64,000 bases of DNA from Flavobacteriales bacterium UBA4110 (GTDB lineage: Bacteria > Bacteroidota > Bacteroidia > Flavobacteriales > Weeksellaceae): positions 138,791 to 202,790 of the forward strand of contig DFXK01000011.1 of assembly GCA_002383165.1 (NCBI GenBank). The letters run 5' to 3'. The notes below the pieces were generated by a model that was not told the DNA's origin, did no database searches, and was given only the letters and a program-made list of their open reading frames with translations. Made by a program: the position numbers and the translations under genes. Positions 25,505 to 34,761 of the stretch are shown here, one piece after another (positions within the stretch are counted from its first letter, which is position 1; each line of letters opens with the position of its first letter).

Positions 25505-25512
25505 TACATTTG
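25505..25512 (+). promoter_or_regulatory. Possible promoter for the small secreted genes
   Basis: TACATTTG fits TAnnTTTG and lies 23 bp before the first start codon. No clear TTG element at the right distance, so weak. Confidence 0.35.
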
Positions 25513-25534
25513 GTATAAACAATTAAAAATCATA

Positions 25535-25741
25535 ATGATGAAACAAAAATTTTCTTTTTTATTTCTTATTTTCATTCAACTGATATCTGCGCAGAATTAC
25601 TATTACTATAAGAATCAAAAGCAATACTTGACACTGGACAAGAAAGTTATTACCATTTATACTGATAATTCTTTTTCAGTAAACAGTATTTCGACGAATG
25701 AATTGAAAACAGTCGTTGCTAAAACTTTAATTAAACAATAA
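25535..25741 (+). CDS. Small secreted protein, possibly a truncated N-terminus
   Basis: A 68-residue protein with a Sec signal peptide ending at ISAQ (about residue 20; a second ATG one codon later is equally good). The mature part starts NYYYYKNQKQYLTLDKK, a pattern I associate with the N-termini of larger secreted flavobacterial proteins, which suggests a truncated gene; this is a recollection, not a search. No other domain is visible. It is 30 bp upstream of the sorting-domain protein. Confidence 0.55.
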   Translation: MMKQKFSFLFLIFIQLISAQNYYYYKNQKQYLTLDKKVITIYTDNSFSVNSISTNELKTVVAKTLIKQ

Positions 25742-25771
25742 ATTTGAATCAACTTTAAAAAAAATTCAATT

Positions 25772-26434
25772 ATGAAAACAATCGTATATATTTTCTTTAG
25801 TTTGATATTAACAAATTTTGTCTATGCTCAAAACAATCTTTTTCTTGGTATAGATGATGTAATTATTTCTCAACAAAATACACAGCAGATAAAAGTGAAG
25901 TTAAAGGTTACAGGAGCAACTGTCGGCGAATATCTTTCTTACAAAACCGAAATAAATCAAAATGTAATCACACTTTCTGCCTGCTATTTTATGATTGATG
26001 CGGCAGCAATCACTTATTTCGACAATGATTTTTATATAGATATTCCAGTGGCTCCAAACAATTACAGTTTGAAAGTTAATGTGTACTATTCCAGCAATGA
26101 AACTACTTGTAATTATTCCAATTTGGATGACACGGCGACTCTTAATTTCTCTACACCAATTGAAGGAACAATTTCATTAAATACATCAGAAAATCAAACC
26201 AAGATTCCACAAGTATCACTTTACCCAAACCCCGTAAGTAATTTATTAAAATATAAAACATCATTCAAAACCACAGAAATAAATATCTATGATTCTTCAG
26301 GAAAGAAAATAACAAATATTACAAAACCAAAAGAAAATCAAATAGATGTATCACAATATCCTGCCGGAAATTATCATATTGAGTTCATAGGTGATAAAAA
26401 CAAATACAGGAATAAGTTTATTATAAGAAAATAA
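25772..26434 (+). CDS. Secreted protein with type IX sorting domain
   Basis: A 220-residue exported protein. It has a signal peptide (MKTIVYIFFSLILTNFVYAQ) and a middle part of beta-strand-rich sequence with two Cys (~70-110), possibly a disulfide-stabilised Ig-like fold. The C-terminal ~75 residues form a T9SS type A sorting domain: SLYPNPVSN, then INIYDSSGKKI and YPAGNYHIEFI, ending in KFIIRK. It should cross the outer membrane through the Por machinery and be surface-anchored or released. Function of the middle part unknown. Confidence 0.8.
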   Translation: MKTIVYIFFSLILTNFVYAQNNLFLGIDDVIISQQNTQQIKVKLKVTGATVGEYLSYKTEINQNVITLSACYFMIDAAAITYFDNDFYIDIPVAPNNYSLKVNVYYSSNETTCNYSNLDDTATLNFSTPIEGTISLNTSENQTKIPQVSLYPNPVSNLLKYKTSFKTTEINIYDSSGKKITNITKPKENQIDVSQYPAGNYHIEFIGDKNKYRNKFIIRK

Positions 26435-26444
26435 AAATTATCTG

Positions 26445-26479
26445 AAAAAAGCGGAACTCCAAATAAAGTTCCGCTTTTT
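26445..26479. terminator. Terminator, duplicated copy 2 (bidirectional)
   Basis: The same GCGGAACT/AGTTCCGC hairpin as copy 1, with A's before and T's after, so it can serve the sorting-domain gene on + and htpG on -. Confidence 0.85.
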
Positions 26480-26487
26480 AATTAAAC

Positions 26488-26520
26488 AAACCTTCAAGGT
26501 TTTGAAAACCTTGAAGGTTT
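26488..26520. repeat. 33 bp perfect palindrome, copy 2
   Basis: Identical in all 33 bases to 25277-25309. It sits between the duplicated terminator and the htpG stop codon. Confidence 0.85.
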
Positions 26521-26525
26521 AACTA

Positions 26526-28415
26526 TTACTTCAAACTCTCAAAACTGCGTTTGATAAAATCTGTCAGTTCTTTTCCTTTCAAAAGATTCTGAGATAATTT
26601 TGCCAAATCGAAAGCTTGATTTATCATTGCTTTTTTCTCATCAGCATTATCTTTTTTCAATAATTCTCCTGCGAAATCAGAATTAGAATTCACAACCAAA
26701 TTATACATCTCTGGGAAGCCGCCCATTGCGAACATCCCGCCACCGCCAGTCGCCTGCATATCTTTCATTCTTCTGAAAAATTCTGGCTGAGTCAGTGTAA
26801 ACGGCGCATCTGTAGAATCCAAATCTTCCAACTGAACGGTGAACTTCTGGTCATTAATTGATTCTTCGATTTCTTTCTTCAAAGTCTCTTTATCCGAATC
26901 ATTTAGTTTAGAAATCTTTGGCTCATCTTTTTTGATAAGATTATTGATATGATCTGCATCTACTCTCGCAAACGAAACGTTTTCTTTAGATGCTTCCAAT
27001 TTCTGGATTAGATGCGGAACAATCGGAGAATCCAATAAGAGAACTTCATAACCTTTTTCTTTCGCAGACGCGATGTAGCTGTGTTGTTCATCAGCATTGT
27101 TAGCATATAGAATCACCGTTTTTCCGTCTTTGTCGGTTTGAGTTGGTTTGATTTTCTCAATCAATTCATTCCACAGATAATAATTGTTATCAGTCGTTGG
27201 ATACAGTGCAAACTTGTCAGATTTTTCATAGAATTTATCTTCCGAAATCATTCCATACTCGATAACGATTTTGATGTCATTCCATTTTTTATCATAATCT
27301 TCACGATTATCATTAATCAAAGAAACCATTTTGTCCGCCACTTTTTTCGTGATGTAAGAAGAGATTTTCTTCACAGCACCGTCTGCCTGCAAATAAGAAC
27401 GGGAAACGTTCAACGGAATATCCGGCGAATCAATCACTCCACGAAGCAACATCAAGAAATCCGGAACAATTCCCTTCACCTCATCCGTCACAAATACTTG
27501 ATTTTGATACAATTGAATCTTATCTTTCTCGATATTCAGATTATTCCCTAATTTAGGAAAGAACAAAACTCCTGTCAGATTAAATGGATAATCTACATTC
27601 AAATGGATGTGAAACAAAGGCTCTTCAAACTGCATCGGATACAATTCTCTGTAGAAATTGTTGTAATCTTCGTCTTTCAGTTCAGATGGCGATTTTGTCC
27701 AAGCCGGATTGGTGTTGTTGATGATATTATCAACCTCAACAGTTTCCGGCTTTGCATCTTCAGCAGAACCTTCTGGTAAAGGTAAAGTCTCAGTTTTGGT
27801 TCCAAATTTTATAGCAACTTGATTGAACTTATTATACTTTGTCAACAATTCACGGATTTTAGATTCCTCCAAAAACTCAGTTGAATCTTCTGCGATATGA
27901 AGGACGATTTCCGTTCCTCTGTCAGATTTTTCAGTTTCTTCAAGCGTATATTCCGGACTTCCGTCGCAAATCCAACGAACCGCTTTACTATCTTCTTTAT
28001 AAGATTTAGTCAGGATTTCAACTTTCTCCGCCACCATAAATGCCGAATAAAATCCGAGACCAAAATGTCCGATAATTCCAGCATCTTTCGCAGAATCCTT
28101 ATATTTTTCAAGGAATTCTTCAGCACCGGAAAAAGCAACCTGGTTGATATATTTTTCAACTTCTTCGTCAGTCATCCCGATTCCTTGATCTTTGATAGTT
28201 AGCGTTTTAGCGTCTTTGTCAATTTTCACCTCAATGATTGGATTTCCATACTCGACCTTCGCTTCACCGATTGTTGTCAAATGTTTCAATTTCGTCGTCG
28301 CATCCGTTGCGTTAGAAATCAACTCACGCAGAAAAATCTCGTGATCGCTGTAAAGAAATTTTTTAATCAGCGGAAAAATATTCTCCACCGATACATTAAT
28401 ACTTCCTGTTGCCAT
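26526..28415 (-). CDS. htpG: Molecular chaperone HtpG (Hsp90)
   Basis: A 629-residue Hsp90 family ATPase. The GHKL nucleotide site is at the N-terminus (ELISNATDATTKL, then IKDQGIGMTDEEV and GHFGLGFYSAFMV). The middle domain carries the arginine of SRSYLQ, and the C-terminal dimerisation domain follows. It starts MATGSINVSVENIFP at 28415; the extra 54 residues of the open frame upstream show no conservation pattern and are rejected. No MEEVD tail, as usual in bacteria. Confidence 0.96.
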   Translation of the reverse strand: MATGSINVSVENIFPLIKKFLYSDHEIFLRELISNATDATTKLKHLTTIGEAKVEYGNPIIEVKIDKDAKTLTIKDQGIGMTDEEVEKYINQVAFSGAEEFLEKYKDSAKDAGIIGHFGLGFYSAFMVAEKVEILTKSYKEDSKAVRWICDGSPEYTLEETEKSDRGTEIVLHIAEDSTEFLEESKIRELLTKYNKFNQVAIKFGTKTETLPLPEGSAEDAKPETVEVDNIINNTNPAWTKSPSELKDEDYNNFYRELYPMQFEEPLFHIHLNVDYPFNLTGVLFFPKLGNNLNIEKDKIQLYQNQVFVTDEVKGIVPDFLMLLRGVIDSPDIPLNVSRSYLQADGAVKKISSYITKKVADKMVSLINDNREDYDKKWNDIKIVIEYGMISEDKFYEKSDKFALYPTTDNNYYLWNELIEKIKPTQTDKDGKTVILYANNADEQHSYIASAKEKGYEVLLLDSPIVPHLIQKLEASKENVSFARVDADHINNLIKKDEPKISKLNDSDKETLKKEIEESINDQKFTVQLEDLDSTDAPFTLTQPEFFRRMKDMQATGGGGMFAMGGFPEMYNLVVNSNSDFAGELLKKDNADEKKAMINQAFDLAKLSQNLLKGKELTDFIKRSFESLK

Positions 28416-28791
28416 ATTTATATTATTTTTTGTTGTAAATTTTGAAACACAAATCTCAAAAAAAAGACCATCCAAAAAATAATGACAAATTGTCGCTTGA
28501 CAGAAAACACAAAAGTTTTCACAAGGAAAACTATAATAAAATTTGACGAAGTCAAATCTTTGTGTCTTAAGAAACAATTCAACTTTAAAATCTCAGTGCC
28601 TTTGAGTAAAAAATATTTATTTTAATTCTTTGATGAGTTTTACGCCATTGCGAGCCTTAAAACTTTTAGTATGACAAAAAAATCTTTGCGAACTTTGCGT
28701 TTAAAACCATTAGACGAAAACTTTTGTGCCTTTTGTGGTTCACCACATTTTCAAAATTTATTACATTTACTTTCACAAGAAAAAAGGAAAA
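28416..28791. other. 376 bp intergenic region with short TTTGTG/TTTGCG repeats
   Basis: No gene supported. The region contains near-repeats of a unit such as CTTTGTGTCTTAAGAAAC, AGTGCCTTTGAG, TCTTTGCGAACTTTGCG and TTTTGTGCCTTTTGTGG, spread between 28550 and 28742. A related unit (TTTTGTGCCTTTGCG) occurs at 59807-59821. It separates divergent htpG and scpA; no strict TAnnTTTG box with TTG was found for either. Confidence 0.5.
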
Positions 28792-30915
<2,124 letters not shown>

Positions 30916-31022
30916 AAATTTAGTAATTAAATTTCATTCCTATCTTTCCTCCTGAAAATCAAGACAAACCTTTAAAAAAACGTGATTGGTACACTTTTAG
31001 AATAACCTTACAATGAAATATC

Positions 31023-31056
31023 AAAACCCGAAGTCGTAAGATTTTTGGGTTTTTTA
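31023..31056 (+). terminator. Terminator after scpA
   Basis: AAAACCCGAA pairs with TTTTGGGTTTT (one G-U) and is followed by T's. It lies ~110 bp after the stop. Confidence 0.65.
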
Positions 31057-31104
31057 TTGCGCTATATTTCAAACTCAAAACAGTTTCCCCGAAATCAATT
31101 TTAA

Positions 31105-31194
31105 TTAGGAGCTATTTCCCGCTGTCCACTGTATCTTTTTTTGCCTTCTCTTTCTTGCCAACGCAAAAAAAGGATGCCGTTTCCATCGGGGCTA
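31105..31194 (-). repeat. Dispersed intergenic repeat, copy C
   Basis: On the minus strand it reads TAGCCCCGATGGAAACGG, then T7, GGCAAGAAAG, GGCAAAAAAA, AGCGGGAAATAGCTCCTAA, matching copies A and B in the same order. The T-run and A-run can pair to make a hairpin. Confidence 0.65.
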
Positions 31195-31311
31195 GGAAAA
31201 ACTCCTGCCTTAAAGATATGACGCCCAAGAAACCGAGAGTGAAAACCAAAAGAAAAAAACAGCAAGAAAAAGGAAACCAATTAATGATTTCCTTTTTTTT
31301 AATTGTCAATA

Positions 31312-31602
31312 TTATTTCTTCGCATTAACTGTTACGTAAGCCAAAACCCAATTAGTTTGATCCGCATTCAGTTTTGCTTTTGGGGCCATTCTTGCGATGA
31401 TTTTGTTCCATTGTTCTGCGGTGTGGTCAGAAGCTTCCGGAAGACCGTGGCATTTGCCGCAATTTTCATCAAATACGGTTTTACCTTTAGTTACATACTC
31501 TTCGCTAGTGTTGATAGAAGCTGTGGAAGTTGCAACGGTCTTTGTTGTACACGAGTAGATAATTGCGCCTACAAAACACAAGGCATATATCGTTTTTTTC
31601 AT
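31312..31602 (-). CDS. Small c-type cytochrome lipoprotein
   Basis: A 96-residue protein. It has a lipoprotein signal starting at MKKTIYALCF with Cys in IIYSCTTK. The single haem motif CGKCH occurs in VFDENCGKCHGLPEAS, and a C-terminal helix with the likely axial Met in RMAPKAKLN is followed by VLAYVTVNAKK. It should be a membrane-anchored periplasmic electron carrier. The ATG at 31602 is preferred over one eight codons earlier because it directly begins the signal peptide. It is divergent from meaB. Confidence 0.85.
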   Translation of the reverse strand: MKKTIYALCFVGAIIYSCTTKTVATSTASINTSEEYVTKGKTVFDENCGKCHGLPEASDHTAEQWNKIIARMAPKAKLNADQTNWVLAYVTVNAKK

Positions 31603-31690
31603 ATTTTTGGATTTTATTCTTATCAAAAATAGAAAATATAAGACTCCGAAAATTACCTAAAGCCTAATTTGTAACAATTCCAAATTCCCA

Positions 31691-32677
31691 ATGAGCAGAA
31701 CAATCAGTTTACAAGATTACATCTCCGGAATCAAATCTTCTGACAAAAGGATTTTGGGAAAAGCCATTACACTTATCGAAAGCAAAAAGCCTGAACATCG
31801 GGTAATTGCGGATCAATTATTAAAAGAAATTCTACCTTTCACGGGAAAATCTGTTCGGATTGGAATTACCGGAGTTCCTGGCGCCGGAAAATCGACATTT
31901 ATTGAAAGCTTTGGAAAATATGCTATTGAACAAGGAAAAAAAGTCGCTGTTTTGGCAATCGACCCAAGTTCCTCAATCAACAAAGGAAGTATTCTTGGCG
32001 ATAAAACACGGATGGAAGAACTGGCAAAAGACCCAAATGCGTTTATCCGTCCGAGTCCAAGTTCTGGATTTTTGGGCGGCATTGCGAATACGACTTTTGA
32101 AAGTTTGCTAATTTGTGAAGCCGCTGGTTTTGATTATATTTTGATAGAAACTGTTGGTGTTGGACAAAGTGAAACTTTAGTCAATGATATCACGGACGTT
32201 TTTCTTTTTCTAAAAGTAATCGGAACGGGCGACGAATTGCAAGGTATCAAGCGCGGCATAATGGAAATGGCGGATTTGATTTTTATTAATAAAGTTAATT
32301 CTGAGAATCTTTCAAAAGCTAAAATGACAAAAACCGAATTGACAAGAGCATTGCAATTCATCACTCCGAAAGAAAAAAACTGGAAAATCCCTGTGATTCT
32401 TGGCTCAGCCTTTGAAAAATCTGGATTGGACGACATTTTTAATAAAATCGAGGATTATATTTCGTTGAAAATTCAAAATGGAACTTTCCTCGAAACCAGA
32501 AAAAATCAAGCTCAAAAAAGATTTGAATTTTGGGTACGAGAATATATTCTTGAGAAAGCTAAAAATGACCATCTTTTGGAAAACTCATTCCAGGAACATA
32601 AAAAAAATGCTTCAGAACTGTTGTCTAATCCAAGTTCTGAAGCCAATGATTTTGTTAAAAAATTATTTGAGAATTAA
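31691..32677 (+). CDS. meaB: Methylmalonyl-CoA mutase-associated GTPase MeaB
   Basis: A 328-residue G3E GTPase that protects and reloads methylmalonyl-CoA mutase. Walker A is GITGVPGAGKSTF; then AIDPSSSINKGSILGDKTRM, the switch-type region FIRPSPSSGFLGG, ETVGVGQSE and the base motif FINKVN. The C-terminal helical arm is present. It fits scpA functionally although the cytochrome gene sits between them on the other strand. Its stop codon abuts the convergent DUF4251 gene's stop with no gap. Confidence 0.95.
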   Translation: MSRTISLQDYISGIKSSDKRILGKAITLIESKKPEHRVIADQLLKEILPFTGKSVRIGITGVPGAGKSTFIESFGKYAIEQGKKVAVLAIDPSSSINKGSILGDKTRMEELAKDPNAFIRPSPSSGFLGGIANTTFESLLICEAAGFDYILIETVGVGQSETLVNDITDVFLFLKVIGTGDELQGIKRGIMEMADLIFINKVNSENLSKAKMTKTELTRALQFITPKEKNWKIPVILGSAFEKSGLDDIFNKIEDYISLKIQNGTFLETRKNQAQKRFEFWVREYILEKAKNDHLLENSFQEHKKNASELLSNPSSEANDFVKKLFEN

Positions 32678-33193
32678 TTATTTTCCTGCCGAAATATTTC
32701 CGTCAAAACTGATTGGCTGCCTGTTGTTAGACTGAACAGAAAGAAATGCACTGCCGTTTTTGAAAATCTCGAGATTGAAAACAAAATTTTCTCTCTGGTC
32801 TTTTGGCGCAATAACCAAAAGTGTATTTCCTTTTTTAGTAGCTGATTGTTTTACCGTAAATTCTTTGGATTCGAATTTTATTCCGCCATTGTTTGCATCT
32901 CCAGGAGTCGCGGAAAAAGCCCTGCCAAAATAAGGCAGATAAACACTGAACAAATCTTTTTTCAGATTAAAACCGTAACCTGGATCAAGATTCAAAATTC
33001 GGGTTCCTGGTGATCCTGGCATCGAGTTCATCACATTCAACACATCATAATTCGTTGGAAAAGCCTTCGTTGCATTGAAATCAAATTCTTTATTTTCTAT
33101 AGCAGAATTCAATGTTACTGGATCAAGATATATTTGACTTCCGCAACCAATTGTTATCAGCGCAAAACTTATCATTAATATAAAAGCTCTCAT
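32678..33193 (-). CDS. DUF4251 lipoprotein
   Basis: A 171-residue lipoprotein: signal MRAFILMISFALITIGC with lipidated Cys17. The mature part fits DUF4251: NKEFDFNATKAFPTN, then YLPYFGRAFSATP and GGIKFESKEF, ending in a strand pair. Start 33193 is preferred to the earlier TTG/ATG codons as it gives a clean signal peptide. The function of DUF4251 proteins is unknown. It ends exactly where meaB ends on the other strand. Confidence 0.82.
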   Translation of the reverse strand: MRAFILMISFALITIGCGSQIYLDPVTLNSAIENKEFDFNATKAFPTNYDVLNVMNSMPGSPGTRILNLDPGYGFNLKKDLFSVYLPYFGRAFSATPGDANNGGIKFESKEFTVKQSATKKGNTLLVIAPKDQRENFVFNLEIFKNGSAFLSVQSNNRQPISFDGNISAGK

Positions 33194-33262
33194 ATTCATT
33201 ATTTTAGAAAGATTAATCATCAAAAATCGTACAATCTTTAGATGACGGAATAAACAAAAAGG

Positions 33263-34369
33263 TTAATGGCTGCGCTCTAATTCTTTTTTGCAATCTGAGA
33301 ATATTCTGAGGATTTTACCTTCCTCATTTTCCCAGCAAAGTTCGTCTGCAGCTACATTTAGATTGTGAAGATATGCAGCTTTTCCTTTTTCCAGAACAAT
33401 TTTCAATTTTTCTGCAAGATGTTCAGGAGAATGATTTTCGATAATTTCTCCAACACCAAAAGTATTCACAATATTCTTCATTTCCGGAAAATCGGATACA
33501 ACAACAGGCACTCGGGATTGTATATAATCCGAGATTTTATTGGGTAACGAATAGTAATAACTCAGTCCATTATTTTCTTCTATACTTATACCAACATCCG
33601 CTTTTGGTGTCAATTTTCTAAGGTCATCTGGTGTAAGCTTTCCCAAGAATTTGACTTTATCTTCCAAATGGTTTTCAATAGAAACTTCACGGTAAAAGGC
33701 TTCCGCCGGTCCGCACCCTGCAATCCGAAGCTCAGCATTGTCTATCCATTTCATAGCAAGAATAGCCTTGTCCAGCCCGCGGGAATAGTTTAGCCACCCT
33801 TGATAAAGTATGATTTTTGAGTCATTTTCATTGATACCGGAAAAATGAGATCTCCTTGGTAAATTCTTGATAACAATTGGTCTCTCTATCCTATATTCTT
33901 TCACAAACCAATTGGCATAGGAATCACTAGCCGTGATCATCCTTTTTATTTTAGGAACAAATTTCTTTTCAACTGCTTTCCATATTTTTTTCACCCATCT
34001 GCCCTGTATTGTTGGCATTTCGGTAAAAATTTCGTGGCTGTCAAAAACCAGAGGAATGCCTAATTTTTTAGAAATGAGATAATTTGGCACTATTGTTTCC
34101 AAATCATTGGCCAATAAAACGGTCTTATTGTCAGCATTTTTCTTCAGCTCACGATAAAGTTTGTTCTGAAATTCTATGTATGCGAAACGAGCTTTTTTTG
34201 AATTAAGTTTTATTCTGTAAAATGGATAAGGTCTTTCCATTTCTGGCGCGCCCAACCAATCATTACCAATCAGATGTGGGTGATAACCATTATCATAAAG
34301 TGTTTTGCAAACCTTTTCTACTCGCTGGTCAGTCTGCAGATTATTAAAAACACTTACAATAATTTTCAT
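33263..34369 (-). CDS. Glycosyltransferase (GT4-like, GT-B fold)
   Basis: A 368-residue cytoplasmic glycosyltransferase. It starts MKIIVSVFNNLQTDQRVEKV, a typical GT-B first strand. The acceptor half has FDSHEIFTEMPTIQG; the donor half has the strand ILYQGWLNYSRGLDKAI and the nucleotide-sugar site FLGKLTPDDLRKL, then GISIEENNGLSYYYSLPNKISDYI with the conserved Glu. The sugar and acceptor are unknown. Start 34369 overlaps the upstream small membrane gene by 4 bp (ATGA). Confidence 0.88.
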   Translation of the reverse strand: MKIIVSVFNNLQTDQRVEKVCKTLYDNGYHPHLIGNDWLGAPEMERPYPFYRIKLNSKKARFAYIEFQNKLYRELKKNADNKTVLLANDLETIVPNYLISKKLGIPLVFDSHEIFTEMPTIQGRWVKKIWKAVEKKFVPKIKRMITASDSYANWFVKEYRIERPIVIKNLPRRSHFSGINENDSKIILYQGWLNYSRGLDKAILAMKWIDNAELRIAGCGPAEAFYREVSIENHLEDKVKFLGKLTPDDLRKLTPKADVGISIEENNGLSYYYSLPNKISDYIQSRVPVVVSDFPEMKNIVNTFGVGEIIENHSPEHLAEKLKIVLEKGKAAYLHNLNVAADELCWENEEGKILRIFSDCKKELERSH

Positions 34370-34587
34370 GACTTCATAGTTCTTACCAAATGATAAATTT
34401 GCACCAAAGCCAATATTACGTTTGGAATAATAATAGGCCAAAGCATCCCGCTATAAACTCCGTAGATAACAAAGCAAATACAGCCTATCAGATTAACAAG
34501 ACGGATTGTCTTAATCTCTTTTAATAAAAAGCTCCCGACCACAAATGCCGATGCTATATAACCTACATATTCTGCCCAATTATTCAT
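34366..34587 (-). CDS. Small YgjV-like inner membrane protein
   Basis: A 73-residue protein with three predicted membrane segments (~7-20, ~29-46, ~50-66), with the motif FLLKEIKTIRLVNLIGCICFVIYG shared with YgjV/ SWEET-like half-size proteins. It lies upstream of the glycosyltransferase with an ATGA overlap, so both are made together; a role in sugar or glycan handling is only a contextual guess. Confidence 0.75.
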   Translation of the reverse strand: MNNWAEYVGYIASAFVVGSFLLKEIKTIRLVNLIGCICFVIYGVYSGMLWPIIIPNVILALVQIYHLVRTMKS

Positions 34588-34761
34588 AGTTTAATTTTTG
34601 AGGACTACAAACCTAAACATTTTTGAGTGGATAAAAAAATATGGTCAGAAAGTCCCGTTTTTCTGATTGGCAATCAATTTGCAAAACAAATTTTACAAAT
34701 TTTACAATTAATTATTGTAGGATTATTTATAAAAGACATAACTTAGTGAATATTTTTAATT
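34588..34761. other. Divergent promoter region of clpC
   Basis: 174 bp of AT-rich sequence with ACAAATTTTACAAATTTTACAA direct repeats near 34695. No CIRCE element or strict TAnnTTTG box is visible, so the clpC promoter is not assigned. Confidence 0.3.

Larger units (their letters stand above)
30916..31311. other. 396 bp region with no gene: terminator and repeat copy C
   Basis: Holds the scpA terminator (31023-31056) and dispersed repeat copy C (31105-31194). A 65-codon open frame on the minus strand (31112-31309) runs through the repeat and is not credible as a gene. Confidence 0.6.

Noticed and set aside
28416..28577. 54-residue N-terminal extension of HtpG
   Set aside because: Hsp90 proteins begin right at the GHKL domain; the extension is Phe/Cys-rich intergenic translation.
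31112..31309. 65-codon ORF on the minus strand
   Set aside because: It lies across dispersed repeat copy C and has no signal, RBS or operon context.
34695..34730. CIRCE or other heat-shock operator before clpC
   Set aside because: The repeats ACAAATTTTACAAATTTTACAA are direct and AT-rich, not the inverted CIRCE pattern.
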